Shown: positions 31,161 through 41,277, counted from the stretch's first letter. The stretch is 64,000 bases of DNA from Pedobacter miscanthi (GCF_003315595.1 NZ_QNQU01000021.1:48767-112766), one strand, 5' to 3'. The notes: a model not told the origin generated them from the letters alone. A program made the numbers and translations.

Positions 31161-32453
31161 ATGTACAAAAGAATAAATTATATTGCAGCCATACTCGTTC
31201 TAGTTTGTGGTTTTGGTGCGCAGGCACAGGTTACCACATCATCGCCATATTCAAGATATGGGCTTGGAAATATAAAAGGATCTTTATTGCCACAATTCAG
31301 GGCAATGGGTGGAATTTCGACTGCTGTAGGCAAAGCTACCGGTTTCAATAACATCAATATGCAAAATCCGGCATCTTACGCAACCATCAACCTCACAACT
31401 CTGGATATCGGGATGAGCGCAAGTATAATTAACTTGAGCCGTGGCAGTTTAAGCGAATCGAGCTTTAACTCTACCTTTAGTCACCTTGCAATTGCCACAC
31501 CAGTTACCCGCAGATCGGCGTTGAGTTTTGGTATTTTACCTTATTCAGATTTGGGCTACTCTTACAAAAGTACCACTAAAGTAGATACTACATCTGTTGA
31601 TCAGTTGTATGAAGGTGAAGGTGGCTTATCAAAAGCTTATTTAGGTTATGGTTACCGTTTTGGCGATCATTTAAGGATTGGTGGTAACGTAGAATATATT
31701 TTCGGTAACTTACAAACCACAAGGGCTACCGAGTTTGCATCAGTGGGTGCTTTAAATGCTAAACTACAGAATAAAAACAGCGTTGGAGGTTTAAATTACT
31801 CTTACGGTATCCAATATGATTTTAATGTAGGAAAGAAAACCATAGTTACTTTAGGTTACTCTGGTAGCACTTCTGGTAAAGTAAACTCAACCCAATCATT
31901 CTTTGCCACACAATACACAAGGGATCAGAGCGGGAACGAAAATACCGCAATTGATACTTTAAGCTCAATTAACAATGGTAAATCTAACCTTACTTTACCA
32001 TTAACGCATAATTTTGGTATTGCGATTCAACAGAATGATAAATGGTTGGTAGGTGCTGATTTTAGAATGAGCAAATGGTCTAAAACCAGTATCAATGATG
32101 TAAACCAGGGTTTACAGGATAGTTGGGGAGCATCGTTGGGTGGCCAGTTTACACCTGATGCTTATTCATACAACAGTTATTTAAAACGTATCGATTATCG
32201 TTTGGGTGTAAGCTACGATAAAACTTATATTACCATCAATAATCAGGATATTAAACAAATGGGTGCATCTTTAGGTTTTGGTTTTCCATTGCCTAGTGCA
32301 ACAGGTGGTACCGCATTTTATAAAATTAACTTTACAACCGAGGTTGGACAAAGAGGAACTTTAAACAATGGTCTGGTAAAAGAACAGTACATTAATTTCC
32401 ACTTAGGCTTTACTTTGAACGATACCTGGTTCCGTAAGTATCGCGTAGATTAA
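31161..32453 (+). CDS. Outer-membrane beta-barrel protein
   Basis: The start at 31161 gives a signal peptide (MYKRINYIAAILVLVCGFGAQAQ), and is preferred over ATG at 31140, which overlaps coaX. The mature protein begins TSSPYSRYGLGN and has PQFRAMGGISTA and MQNPASYA, motifs found in FadL/PorV-like proteins of Bacteroidota. The rest alternates aromatic and Gly/Ser strands and ends in LGFTLNDTWFRKYRVD. It probably forms a beta-barrel in the outer membrane. Its TAA overlaps the next ATG by one base, which links it to lptC. The substrate is unknown. Confidence 0.8.
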   Translation: MYKRINYIAAILVLVCGFGAQAQVTTSSPYSRYGLGNIKGSLLPQFRAMGGISTAVGKATGFNNINMQNPASYATINLTTLDIGMSASIINLSRGSLSESSFNSTFSHLAIATPVTRRSALSFGILPYSDLGYSYKSTTKVDTTSVDQLYEGEGGLSKAYLGYGYRFGDHLRIGGNVEYIFGNLQTTRATEFASVGALNAKLQNKNSVGGLNYSYGIQYDFNVGKKTIVTLGYSGSTSGKVNSTQSFFATQYTRDQSGNENTAIDTLSSINNGKSNLTLPLTHNFGIAIQQNDKWLVGADFRMSKWSKTSINDVNQGLQDSWGASLGGQFTPDAYSYNSYLKRIDYRLGVSYDKTYITINNQDIKQMGASLGFGFPLPSATGGTAFYKINFTTEVGQRGTLNNGLVKEQYINFHLGFTLNDTWFRKYRVD

Positions 32454-33025
32454 TGAAAATGAAAGCATTTTTATATGGTGTGTGCCTGATGTTACCTTTG
32501 TTTTTGGCATCATGTGGAGACGACGACCTAAAAAATGCGAATTCGGTTGCTATAAATAAGTCAATCCTATCACGCGACAGGACACTGGGTGTTGAGATCG
32601 TTTATAGCGATTCGGCCCGCGTAAAGGCAAAAGCTTATGCGCCTATAATGGATAAGGTTACCCCTGCCAATGGAAGTACCTATCAGGAAATGATTAAAGG
32701 GGTAAATATCGATTTTTATAACCCTAATGGTACTATTGATGGTAATCTGGTTTGCGATTACGCCATCAGGAAGGACACTGAGCTTAAAACCGAATTCCGC
32801 AAAAATGTAGTGGTAAAAAACAAGGAGGGCTCTACTTTCTCTTCGCAGGAGCTAATCTGGGACGAATCAAAAAAATATTTTTATTCCAATCAGCGTGTTT
32901 ACGTTAAAGGTGCCGATGGTAGTATTGGTGAGGGCATCAACTTTAAAGCGCCGCAGGATTTTAGTACCTACGAAATGAATAGCGGTAATGGCGAACTGAA
33001 CATGAAAGAAAGCGTTGCGCCTTAA
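32453..33025 (+). CDS. lptC: LPS export component LptC
   Basis: The 190-residue protein has a short signal with lipobox LASC (about Cys21) and an LptC-like body, with the features VNIDFYNPNGTIDGNLVCDYAI and KNKEGSTFSSQELIWDESKKYFYS (about 78-145). LptC hands lipopolysaccharide from the LptBFG transporter to the LptA bridge. In Bacteroidota the lptC gene commonly sits beside this outer-membrane protein. It is lipid-anchored here, unlike the E. coli form, which has a membrane helix. Confidence 0.85.
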   Translation: MKMKAFLYGVCLMLPLFLASCGDDDLKNANSVAINKSILSRDRTLGVEIVYSDSARVKAKAYAPIMDKVTPANGSTYQEMIKGVNIDFYNPNGTIDGNLVCDYAIRKDTELKTEFRKNVVVKNKEGSTFSSQELIWDESKKYFYSNQRVYVKGADGSIGEGINFKAPQDFSTYEMNSGNGELNMKESVAP

Positions 33026-33259
33026 CGTGATGTAAAATGGATGAGGTGATATGGATTATGTATGAGCAATCCATTGAAATCTCCATAGTTTTAAAGCTAA
33101 TTTTCCGGGTAAATGTTCCATCTTCCATTAGCCATTTTACCTGTTACATCCCCTTAATAATTAAGCGCTTGATAAATAAAATTTTGTGTTTTCTTTTTTA
33201 AGGCAAATTTGTATCTTGCGCCCTCTTAAAAAAGAACTAAATAAATTTATAATTACAAT

Positions 33260-35341
33260 ATGGGATTAATGACATTTTTGCGTAACCGTGCGGGCTACAT
33301 CCTGGTCTTTGCTATCGGTTTTGCAATTGTTGCATTTTTAGTAGGTGATGCAATTAACGTGGGTAAACCTTTTTGGTCGGCAAATCAAAAAGTTGTAGGA
33401 TCTATTGATGGCAAAGACATCAATATCGACGAGTTCGGTCCAAAGGTAGATCAGGGTGTAAACCAAATGAAACAACAGTATGGCGGTAGTGCAAATGCAC
33501 AAATGACTGCTATGGCTGTAGATCAGGCATGGAATGCAGAATTAGCCACTGTGCTTTTAACAAAAGAATACGATCGTTTAGGTTTAACCGTATCGGAAGA
33601 TGAATTGGTAGATTTATTGCAGGGTCAAAATCCAAGTCCGTTAATTAAACAATATTTTTCTAACCCACAAACAGGACAGTTAGACCGTGTAACCTTGATG
33701 AACTTTTTAAAATCGAAAGAACCTCAGGCTTTACAACAATCTAACTTACTACAGGAAGAAATTAAAAAACAGGCTTTACAGACTAAATATTCTAACCTGA
33801 TCCGTAATTCTGTTTATGTAACTTCTTTAGAAGCTACTGATGAGTATAACAACCGTAACAAACTGGCTAACTTTAAATATGTAAGTTTAGATTACGCTTC
33901 TATTCCTGATAAATCTGTTAAATTAACTGATGCAGATTATTCTGAATATTACGATCAGAACAAAGCCCGTTTTAATAATCAACAGGAAACACGTGCTTTC
34001 GAATATGTAACTTTCAGCATCAGCCCAACCAAAGCGGATTCGTTAGCGATTAAAACGCAGGTTGATAAAATTGCTGCCGATTTCCAGGTAGCTAAAAACG
34101 ATTCACTTTTTGCAGCGATCAATTCTGATGTTAAAGTTCCTTTTACTTACCTAACAAAAGGAAAATTAGATCCGGCTGTTGATTCGGCAGTATTTGCTTT
34201 ACCTGCAGGTGCTTTTTACGGTCCGAAATTAACCGGTAACTCATATAAAATTGTAAAAGTTGTAGCTACCCGTATCTCTCCTGATTCGGTTAAAGCAAGC
34301 CATATCTTAATCGATCCTGCTAAAGTAGGCGGCGAAGATAAAGCAGTTAAACTGGCCGATTCGTTAAAAGGATTAATCTTAAAAGGAGGCAACTTTGCTG
34401 AATTGGCTAAAAACTACAGTGTAGATGGTTCTAAAGATAAAGGTGGCGAACTGGGTACTTTTGCACGTGGTGCTATGGTTCCTGAATTCGAAAATGCTGC
34501 TTTCGATGGTAAAACCGGAGATATTAAAGTAGTAAAATCGCAGTTTGGTTACCATGTAATTAAAATCGAAAAGCAGATCGGTTCTTCTAAAGTAGCTAAA
34601 TTGGCTTATGTAGAAAAAGCATTGGGTGCAAGTAGCAAAACCCAGGCTGCAGCTTACAAAGCCGCGAGCAATTTCTTAGCTGATGTAAAAGGCAACGATT
34701 TTAGTAAATATGCAACGCAAAAAGGATTAAAAGTTGCTGTAGCTGATAAAGTAACCCCAACCCAGGGTTTTGCCGCTGGTTTAGATAATCCACGTAAATT
34801 AATCCAGGATGCTTATGCTGCAGATAAAGGTGATGTTTTACCTGAAATTTATACCATGAGCAATTCTTATGTAGTTGCGCGCTTAACCAATATCAGCCCG
34901 AAAGGTACCTTATCATTAGCTGATGTTAAAAAAGATATTGAGCCAATGGTATTGAATGCTGTTAAAGCAAAACAGTTAAAAGAGAAATTAGCGGGTGCAG
35001 GTTCAAACTTAGATCAGGTAGCTGCTAAAGTTGCCCGTCCGGTTAACCCTGTTCAAAATGTTGTATTTGCCAATCCTGTAATTCCGGGTGTTGCACAAGA
35101 AAATGCATTGGTAGGTAGTGTATTCGGTTCGCAGCCGGGTAAAGTATCAGCTCCTGTTCAGGGCGAGCGCGGTGTATATGTATTTACCGTTGAAGGATTT
35201 ACAAACCCTGCTCCTATTGCCAACATGTTTAAACAAAAAGAAAGCATGTTGTTAAGTTTAGGTCAGCGTTCATTAGGATCCGCTTTCCAGGCTTTACAGG
35301 AAAATGCCAAGATAAAAGACAATCGTGTGAAATTCTATTAA
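33260..35341 (+). CDS. PpiD-like periplasmic peptidyl-prolyl isomerase
   Basis: This 693-residue protein has one N-terminal membrane anchor (about 12-34), a SurA-N/chaperone domain (about 45-230) and one parvulin-type PPIase domain beginning KASHILIDP (about 344-445). The motif GGELGTFARGAMVPEFENAAF and GYHVIKIEK are diagnostic. It fits PpiD-like proteins that help fold exported proteins at the inner membrane. A second weak PPIase-like domain covers the last third. The gene is monocistronic, followed by a terminator 21 bases after the stop. Confidence 0.87.
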   Translation: MGLMTFLRNRAGYILVFAIGFAIVAFLVGDAINVGKPFWSANQKVVGSIDGKDINIDEFGPKVDQGVNQMKQQYGGSANAQMTAMAVDQAWNAELATVLLTKEYDRLGLTVSEDELVDLLQGQNPSPLIKQYFSNPQTGQLDRVTLMNFLKSKEPQALQQSNLLQEEIKKQALQTKYSNLIRNSVYVTSLEATDEYNNRNKLANFKYVSLDYASIPDKSVKLTDADYSEYYDQNKARFNNQQETRAFEYVTFSISPTKADSLAIKTQVDKIAADFQVAKNDSLFAAINSDVKVPFTYLTKGKLDPAVDSAVFALPAGAFYGPKLTGNSYKIVKVVATRISPDSVKASHILIDPAKVGGEDKAVKLADSLKGLILKGGNFAELAKNYSVDGSKDKGGELGTFARGAMVPEFENAAFDGKTGDIKVVKSQFGYHVIKIEKQIGSSKVAKLAYVEKALGASSKTQAAAYKAASNFLADVKGNDFSKYATQKGLKVAVADKVTPTQGFAAGLDNPRKLIQDAYAADKGDVLPEIYTMSNSYVVARLTNISPKGTLSLADVKKDIEPMVLNAVKAKQLKEKLAGAGSNLDQVAAKVARPVNPVQNVVFANPVIPGVAQENALVGSVFGSQPGKVSAPVQGERGVYVFTVEGFTNPAPIANMFKQKESMLLSLGQRSLGSAFQALQENAKIKDNRVKFY

Positions 35342-35361
35342 GTAGAAAATACGTAATTTTG

Positions 35362-35397
35362 TAACCGTTCCGATAAGTAGTCGGAACGGTTTTTTTA
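35362..35397 (+). terminator. Rho-independent terminator after the PpiD-like gene
   Basis: AACCGTTCCGA (35363-35373) pairs with TCGGAACGGTT (35381-35391) around a seven-base loop (TAAGTAG), and a run of seven T follows. It is compact and ends ten bases before the next start codon. Confidence 0.85.
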
Positions 35398-35406
35398 TTT
35401 AAGGCC

Positions 35407-35922
35407 ATGGAAATTCAGGAAAACATTATAAATAAAGTAGCCAGTAGCGGTTTAATTACCCTAAACCTTGAGGATTTTTATCATAAGGGCGAAAGAGTAG
35501 TATACGATATTGTAGATAATCTTTTTCATGGCTTAATGTTAAGGGAAAAAGATTTCAGGGCTTTTATTAAAGATCACGACTGGGCACAATACCAGGATAA
35601 GAATGTAGCCATTACCTGTTCTGCAGATGCCATTGTACCTACCTGGGCCTATATGTTATTGGCTAATAAATTGCAGCCTTATGCAAACGAAGTGGTGTTT
35701 GGCGGTTTAGATACCTTAGAAGCTGTATTGTTTACCAAAGCCTTATCTAAAGTGAATCCTCAGGATTATGCCAATGAGCGTGTGGTAGTAAAAGGATGTG
35801 GCGATATTGATGTGCCTGTTTCTGCTTATGTAGAAATTACCAACCTGCTTACCCCGGTGGTAAAAAGCATTATGTTTGGCGAACCTTGCTCTACTGTGCC
35901 CGTATATAAAAGAAAAGATTAA
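35407..35922 (+). CDS. DUF2480-family protein
   Basis: The 171-residue protein matches the Bacteroidota family DUF2480, with IINKVASSGLITLNLEDFY, FHGLMLREKDFRAFIKDHDWAQYQ, SADAIVPTWAYMLL and ERVVVKGCGDIDVPVSAYVEIT (with a CGD motif) in order. It is cytoplasmic and of unknown function; conservation of Asp/Cys residues might suggest an enzyme, but this is speculative. The terminator ahead of it implies its own promoter very close to the start codon. Confidence 0.85.
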   Translation: MEIQENIINKVASSGLITLNLEDFYHKGERVVYDIVDNLFHGLMLREKDFRAFIKDHDWAQYQDKNVAITCSADAIVPTWAYMLLANKLQPYANEVVFGGLDTLEAVLFTKALSKVNPQDYANERVVVKGCGDIDVPVSAYVEITNLLTPVVKSIMFGEPCSTVPVYKRKD

Positions 35923-36055
35923 ATTTTGGTTTGCTTTTTGTATATCTTCATGGAGGAAAGTATTTAGTTTATTTTAAAAGAAATTACTTTTCTAAATCGG
36001 TCCGTCATCCTGAATTTAGTTCAGGATCTTTTGTGCCGAGAATGAACACACACAA

Positions 36056-36844
36056 ATGAATACAAAAGCAATGAAAAAATTAATAATCACCCTTACGGCC
36101 GGTTTATGCAGTCTTTTTGCAACGGCCCAGGAACTCCCCCTAAAGAAAGAGGCCGTATTTCAGGAAGGCGAGGTTTTGCAGTATAAATTAAGATACGGTT
36201 TTATCACTGCTGCTGAGGCTACCATTAAAGTAAGCAATTCTGATTTAAAGTTTGATAACAAATCTACTTATAAACTTACTGTAGATGCGCAAACCTCAGG
36301 TACCTTCGATATTTTTTATAAAATAAGAGATCATTACGATTCATATATTGATAAAACTGACCTGTTGCCTTATTTTTATCAGGAAAATATCCGCGAGGCC
36401 AGTTACAGGCGACAGGATAAGGCACGTTTTACACAAGATGCGAAAAAGGTAGTCTCTAACAGGGGGACCTTTACCACACCTACCAATCAGACTTTTGATC
36501 TCGTATCTGCCTATTATTTTGCAAGGAGTCTTGATATTAGTAAAATCAAAACCGGCGATAAATTTAAACTTAATTATTTCCTTGGAGATGAAATTTCGGC
36601 CCTTGAAGTTGAATATGTAGGTAAAGAAACTGTTAAGAGTAAACTGGGCAGTATCCGTTGTTTAAAATTTAGCCCGTCAATTAAACCAGGCAGAATTTTT
36701 AAAAAAGACAGCAGGTTGTATCTTTGGGTAACAGATGATGGAAACCGTGTGCCGGTGAAAGCACAGGTAGAGATATTGGTTGGTGCGGTAACCATGGAAT
36801 TAAAATCGGCAGATGGCCTTAAATACGCTTTAGCGAAAGAATAA
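36056..36844 (+). CDS. DUF3108 periplasmic protein
   Basis: A signal peptide (MKKLIITLTAGLCSLFATAQ; a second start at 36071 gives exactly this) precedes a beta-rich protein of about 240 residues with the DUF3108 pattern EVLQYKLRYGFITAAEATIKV, FDIFYKIRDHYDSYID and LGSIRCLKFSP. The family is secreted or periplasmic and of unknown role. The stop overlaps the start of the DUF3109 gene by one base, so the two are coupled. The upstream gap contains a TCATCCTGA-type repeat at 36002-36031. Confidence 0.82.
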   Translation: MNTKAMKKLIITLTAGLCSLFATAQELPLKKEAVFQEGEVLQYKLRYGFITAAEATIKVSNSDLKFDNKSTYKLTVDAQTSGTFDIFYKIRDHYDSYIDKTDLLPYFYQENIREASYRRQDKARFTQDAKKVVSNRGTFTTPTNQTFDLVSAYYFARSLDISKIKTGDKFKLNYFLGDEISALEVEYVGKETVKSKLGSIRCLKFSPSIKPGRIFKKDSRLYLWVTDDGNRVPVKAQVEILVGAVTMELKSADGLKYALAKE

Positions 36845-37410
36845 TGATGATTGAAGTTGAACAGGTGCTGGTGCACGAGGATGTATTGAAAGAGAACTTT
36901 GTTTGTAACTTAAGCAAGTGCAAAGGGATTTGCTGTGTTGAAGGCGATTCGGGGGCACCATTGGATCATGATGAGAAAGCCGTATTAGAAGATATTTATC
37001 CAAAAATAAAACACCTGCTTAACGAAAAAGGAATTAAAGCCATTGAAGAACAGGGCGTTTATGTGATTGATGAAGATGGCGACCTTACTACACCTTGTGT
37101 AGATAAAAATAAAGAATGTGCTTACGTACTGTTTGAAGGTGGTATTACCAAATGTGCCATTGAAAAAGCTTATGAACAGGGCATTGTTGATTGGCAAAAA
37201 CCAATTTCTTGTCACTTATACCCTATTAGGATTACTAAATATCCTGAATTTGAGGTGTTAAATTACGACCGCTGGCACATTTGTCACGATGCCTGCACCT
37301 TTGGCCGTGAATTAAAAGTTCCGGTTTATAGCTTTCTAAAAGGACCACTTATCCGTAAGTATGGAGAAGAGTGGTATAAAGAACTTGAAAGTTCTGTGGC
37401 GGCGATGTAG
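36844..37410 (+). CDS. DUF3109-family Cys-rich protein
   Basis: This 188-residue protein contains conserved cysteines (CNLSKCKGICCVEGDSGAPL near residues 22-41, PCVDKNKECAY, KCAIEKAY, CHLYPIR and CHDACTFG) that probably bind a metal or Fe-S cluster, as in the YkgJ-like cysteine-cluster proteins. It is coupled to the DUF3108 gene by a start-stop overlap. A second ATG at 36847 is an equally possible start. Its reaction is unknown. Confidence 0.85.
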   Translation: MMIEVEQVLVHEDVLKENFVCNLSKCKGICCVEGDSGAPLDHDEKAVLEDIYPKIKHLLNEKGIKAIEEQGVYVIDEDGDLTTPCVDKNKECAYVLFEGGITKCAIEKAYEQGIVDWQKPISCHLYPIRITKYPEFEVLNYDRWHICHDACTFGRELKVPVYSFLKGPLIRKYGEEWYKELESSVAAM

Positions 37411-37620
37411 GCTGTGTCTATCTTGAAGATAAACTTCATCTATGCTTAATTGACAAATATCTATTATAATTATTTGTTTATCTATTAGCAGGGAAATAAT
37501 CCCATAAAACTCGCTAATTACTTCTAAATTATTTCGTTCAGTTTTGCGCTAATGTCAAAATTAAGTTGTTTTTTGCGGAAATCTAACTTACTTTAGCCCA
37601 TTGAAAATCATTTAATAACT

Positions 37621-38673
37621 GTGAAAAAAATCCTTATCACTGGAGGAGCCGGCTTTATCGGCTCACATGTAGTCCGCCGTTTCGTTAACAACTATCCTCA
37701 ATATGAGATTGTCAATTTAGATAAACTTACCTATGCAGGTAATTTGGCTAACTTAACCGATATCGAGAACAAACCCAATTACAGATTTGTAAAAGAAGAC
37801 ATCACAGATGCTACTGCAATGTTCGATCTGTTTAAAACAGAAAACTTCGATGCAGTAATTCACCTTGCAGCAGAAAGCCATGTAGACCGTTCTATTTCTG
37901 ACCCTACGGCTTTTGTAATTACCAACGTAATTGGCACAGTAAATTTATTAAATGCCGCCCGCGAATATTGGAAAGGTGATTATGATAAAAAACGCTTCTA
38001 TCATGTAAGTACCGATGAAGTTTATGGTGCTTTAGGCGAAACTGGTATGTTTACCGAAAGAACTGCTTACGATCCACATAGCCCATATTCAGCATCAAAA
38101 GCGAGTTCAGATCATTTTGTGCGTGCTTACCACGATACTTATGGTATGGATTGTGTGATTTCTAATTGCTCTAATAATTATGGTTCTCATCACTTCCCTG
38201 AGAAATTGATTCCATTGGCCATTAATAATATAAAAAATAACAAGCCTGTACCAGTTTACGGTAAAGGCGAAAATGTACGCGATTGGTTATGGGTAGAAGA
38301 TCATGCCCGTGCTATTGATGTCATTTTTCACAATTCAAAAACCGGCGATACTTATAACATCGGTGGCCATAATGAATGGAAAAATATTGATCTGATTAAT
38401 TTGCTTTGTACTATAATGGATCAAAAACTAGGCCGTGAGGCTGGCGAATCAGCGAAATTGATTACTTACGTAACCGATCGCGCTGGTCATGATTTACGTT
38501 ATGCCATCGATTCCAGCAAACTACAAAACCAATTGGATTGGGTACCAAGTTTACAATTTGAGGAAGGTTTGGCCAAAACAGTAGATTGGTATCTTCAAAA
38601 CGAAGACTGGTTAAACAATGTAACCTCTGGCAATTATCAATCTTATTACGAAGAACAGTACAGTAATAAATAA
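37621..38673 (+). CDS. rfbB: dTDP-glucose 4,6-dehydratase
   Basis: The start is GTG at 37621 and gives the NAD-binding motif GGAGFIGSH (7-15). The dehydratase features STDEVYG and YSASKAS (Tyr-x-x-x-Lys) are intact, and the 350-residue length is standard. It converts dTDP-glucose to dTDP-4-keto-6-deoxyglucose. It is the first of rfbBCDA in operon order and its product is also the likely substrate of the ketoisomerases at 48.06-48.87 kb. Confidence 0.95.
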   Translation: MKKILITGGAGFIGSHVVRRFVNNYPQYEIVNLDKLTYAGNLANLTDIENKPNYRFVKEDITDATAMFDLFKTENFDAVIHLAAESHVDRSISDPTAFVITNVIGTVNLLNAAREYWKGDYDKKRFYHVSTDEVYGALGETGMFTERTAYDPHSPYSASKASSDHFVRAYHDTYGMDCVISNCSNNYGSHHFPEKLIPLAINNIKNNKPVPVYGKGENVRDWLWVEDHARAIDVIFHNSKTGDTYNIGGHNEWKNIDLINLLCTIMDQKLGREAGESAKLITYVTDRAGHDLRYAIDSSKLQNQLDWVPSLQFEEGLAKTVDWYLQNEDWLNNVTSGNYQSYYEEQYSNK

Positions 38674-39221
38674 TGGAAATTGAACAAACAGGGTTAAAAG
38701 ACTGCCTGATTATTAAACCCAGGATATTTGAAGATCCAAGAGGTTATTTTTTCGAAAGTTTTAATCAAAATATCTTTGAAGAAAAAACTGGTTTATCAGG
38801 AAGATTCGTTCAGGACAATCAATCTTATTCATCTTATGGGGTAATCCGAGGCCTTCATGCTCAAGCTGGAGAATTTGCTCAGGCGAAATTGGTAAGTGTA
38901 ATTAGTGGTGAGGTTTTGGATGTTGCGGTTGATGCACGCCCAGGTTCACCAACTTATGGCAAACATTTCTCTATAAAGCTAAACGCTGTGAATAAACTGC
39001 AGGTGTATATTCCAAGAGGATTTGTGCATGGTTTTTCGGTATTGAGTAAAACTGCAGAATTTCTATATAAGTGTGATAATTTTTTTAATAAAGCTTCAGA
39101 AGTTGGAGTGATTTATAACGATTCGGATCTGAATATCGATTGGTTAATCCCAGAAAAAGATCAGGCTATATCTGATAAAGACCTACTTCTAAAACCTTTT
39201 TCCGAATTACAGCATATATGA
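38673..39221 (+). CDS. rfbC: dTDP-4-dehydrorhamnose 3,5-epimerase
   Basis: The 182-residue cupin-fold protein has GYFFESFNQ, VIRGLHAQ (catalytic His) and YIPRGFVHGF, as expected for RfbC. It epimerises C3 and C5 of dTDP-4-keto-6-deoxyglucose. The start overlaps the rfbB stop by one base and the stop overlaps rfbD by four, so the three genes are coupled. Confidence 0.94.
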   Translation: MEIEQTGLKDCLIIKPRIFEDPRGYFFESFNQNIFEEKTGLSGRFVQDNQSYSSYGVIRGLHAQAGEFAQAKLVSVISGEVLDVAVDARPGSPTYGKHFSIKLNAVNKLQVYIPRGFVHGFSVLSKTAEFLYKCDNFFNKASEVGVIYNDSDLNIDWLIPEKDQAISDKDLLLKPFSELQHI

Positions 39222-40078
39222 GCAAAGTATTGGTAATTGGAGCCGGCGGGCAGCTAGGCCAATGTTTAAAGGTGGTAGCCGAACGGAGGGGAATTACAGA
39301 AATTGTTTTTCCGGCAGAGCAGGATGCAAATATTCTGAATGAAATTTGTTTAAATGATCTCTTGGCAATTGAACAACCTGCTTACGTGATCAATTGTGCT
39401 GCTTATACTGCCGTTGATAAAGCAGAAGATGAAGTTGATTTGGCTAAAGCAGTTAACGAAACTGGTGTAGCTTTTCTGGCTTCAGCCTGTTTGAACAATC
39501 AAGCTACTTTGATCCATATTTCTACCGACTTTGTTTTTGAAGGAAACAAGGTAAAGTTGCTTAAAGAAACTGATGAAGCAAAACCAATCAATATTTATGG
39601 TTTAACCAAATTGGATGGCGAAGCAGCAGTTGTTGGAAAATTACCTGCACATTTTATTATCCGTACAAGCTGGTTATATTCTGAATATGCCAACAATTTC
39701 GTGAAAACCATGCTAAAACTTGGTGCCGAACGCGATGAATTGAATATCATAGCCGATCAGGTAGGTACACCTACCTATGCCATAGACATGGCAAATGCTA
39801 TCTTTGATATCATTGCATCCTCATCAGATGCGTATGGAGTATACCATTACAGCAATGAAGGGGTCACATCATGGTTCGATTTTGCCAAAGCAATTTTTGA
39901 TATTAGCGAAACTGAGGTCAGAGTAAATCCAATTTCCGGATCCGCATATCCAACAAAGGCTACTCGCCCAGCGTTTTCGGTAATGGATAAAAGCAAAATC
40001 AAGAATACCTTCAATATTCAAATTCCGTATTGGAGGGATAGTCTGGTGGAATGTATAAAACAAATTAAAATGCAATAA
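39218..40078 (+). CDS. rfbD: dTDP-4-dehydrorhamnose reductase
   Basis: The 286-residue SDR protein shows GAGGQLGQ (7-14), NCAAYTAVDKAE (typical of RfbD), HISTDFVFEG and YGLTKLDGE. It makes dTDP-L-rhamnose, completing the pathway. A gap of about 70 bases with a short AATGAACTAATG-type repeat separates it from rfbA. Confidence 0.93.
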   Translation: MSKVLVIGAGGQLGQCLKVVAERRGITEIVFPAEQDANILNEICLNDLLAIEQPAYVINCAAYTAVDKAEDEVDLAKAVNETGVAFLASACLNNQATLIHISTDFVFEGNKVKLLKETDEAKPINIYGLTKLDGEAAVVGKLPAHFIIRTSWLYSEYANNFVKTMLKLGAERDELNIIADQVGTPTYAIDMANAIFDIIASSSDAYGVYHYSNEGVTSWFDFAKAIFDISETEVRVNPISGSAYPTKATRPAFSVMDKSKIKNTFNIQIPYWRDSLVECIKQIKMQ

Positions 40079-40149
40079 ATGGTCGCCGTTATCTCATTTA
40101 AGTTAGTAATGACTAATGAACCAATGACCAATGAACTAATGATAAAAAT

Positions 40150-41010
40150 ATGAAAGGTATAATCTTAGCCGGCGGTAGTGGAACGCGTTTACACCCATTA
40201 ACCCTTGCCTGTAGTAAACAAATGATGCCGGTTTACGATAAACCGATGATCTATTATCCTTTGTCTACGCTGATGTTAGCAGGGATAAAGGAAATTTTGA
40301 TTATTTCAACTCCGCACGATCTGCCTAATTTTAAAAAATTGTTAGGTGATGGTGCTACGTTGGGCTGTAAATTTAGCTATGCCGTACAGGCAGAACCAAA
40401 TGGTTTAGCACAGGCTTTTGTAATAGGTGAAGAATTCATCGGGAAAGATAAAGTCGCTTTAGTTTTAGGTGATAATATTTTTCACGGCGATGGCATGGCT
40501 AAATTATTACAGGCCAGTTCTGACCCAGATGGTGGCGTGGTATTTGCTTACCAGGTTGCTGATCCTGAACGTTATGGTGTGGTCGAATTCGATGCCAATA
40601 AAAAAGCAATTTCAATAGAAGAAAAACCGGTAAATCCTAAATCTGATTATGCTGTACCTGGATTATATTTTTACGATAACGAAGTATTAGAAATTGCTAA
40701 AAATATTAAACCTTCACCACGTGGTGAATACGAAATTACCGATGTTAATCGTATTTATTTAGAGCGCGGCAAATTAAAAGTAGGTGTATTAAGTCGTGGT
40801 ACAGCCTGGTTAGATACCGGAACTTTTACTTCTTTAATGCAGGCCGGGCAGTTTGTCCAGATTATTGAAGAGCGCCAAGGGTTAAAAATTGGTTGTATCG
40901 AAGAAATTGCCTATCGCATGGGCTTTATTGATGCAGAACAGCTGAAAGCTATTGCAACACCGCTAGTTAAAAGTGGTTATGGCAGTTACTTGTTGAAACA
41001 GATTAAATAA
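40150..41010 (+). CDS. rfbA: Glucose-1-phosphate thymidylyltransferase
   Basis: The N-terminal nucleotidyltransferase signature GGSGTRLHPLT (8-18) and SKQMMPVYDKPM, LGDNIFHG and RGTAWLDTGTF are all present in this 286-residue protein. It forms dTDP-glucose from glucose-1-phosphate, the first step for dTDP-rhamnose. A strong terminator follows 34 bases after its stop, closing the rfb operon. Confidence 0.95.
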   Translation: MKGIILAGGSGTRLHPLTLACSKQMMPVYDKPMIYYPLSTLMLAGIKEILIISTPHDLPNFKKLLGDGATLGCKFSYAVQAEPNGLAQAFVIGEEFIGKDKVALVLGDNIFHGDGMAKLLQASSDPDGGVVFAYQVADPERYGVVEFDANKKAISIEEKPVNPKSDYAVPGLYFYDNEVLEIAKNIKPSPRGEYEITDVNRIYLERGKLKVGVLSRGTAWLDTGTFTSLMQAGQFVQIIEERQGLKIGCIEEIAYRMGFIDAEQLKAIATPLVKSGYGSYLLKQIK

Positions 41011-41044
41011 TAAGTTCTACTGTAGTTTAATAACTTGGAATAAT

Positions 41045-41090
41045 AAGTCTTGAATTGATATCATGGTATCAATTCGAGACTTTCTTTTTT
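41045..41090 (+). terminator. Rho-independent terminator of the rfb operon
   Basis: AAGTCT (41045-41050) and GAATTGATA (41052-41060) pair with TATCAATTC (41067-41075) and AGACTT (41077-41082) around TCATGG, one mismatch in the stem, then TCTTTTTT. The stem has 15 pairs, the longest in the window. Confidence 0.88.
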
Positions 41091-41250
41091 AACTTTTTTG
41101 TCATCCTGAGCATAGCGAAGGATCTTTATAGATATAGCCTCAGTTTTTGCGATTATCTTGGTATTCTCCACTTGAGGTCTCTCTATAATCTGCAACCTTT
41201 CATTGTGCTGTTGGTTAAAAGAATCAGATTAAAGCTTTCTCCAATTATCT

Positions 41251-41258
41251 TATCTTTG
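41251..41258 (+). promoter_or_regulatory. Candidate -7 promoter element of the UDP-HexNAc dehydrogenase gene
   Basis: TATCTTTG at 41251-41258 is an exact TAnnTTTG element, 20 bases before the start codon at 41278. No TTG at the ideal distance was found, so the promoter is only half supported. Confidence 0.4.
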
Positions 41259-41277
41259 CCCAATCACCGAAAGAAAA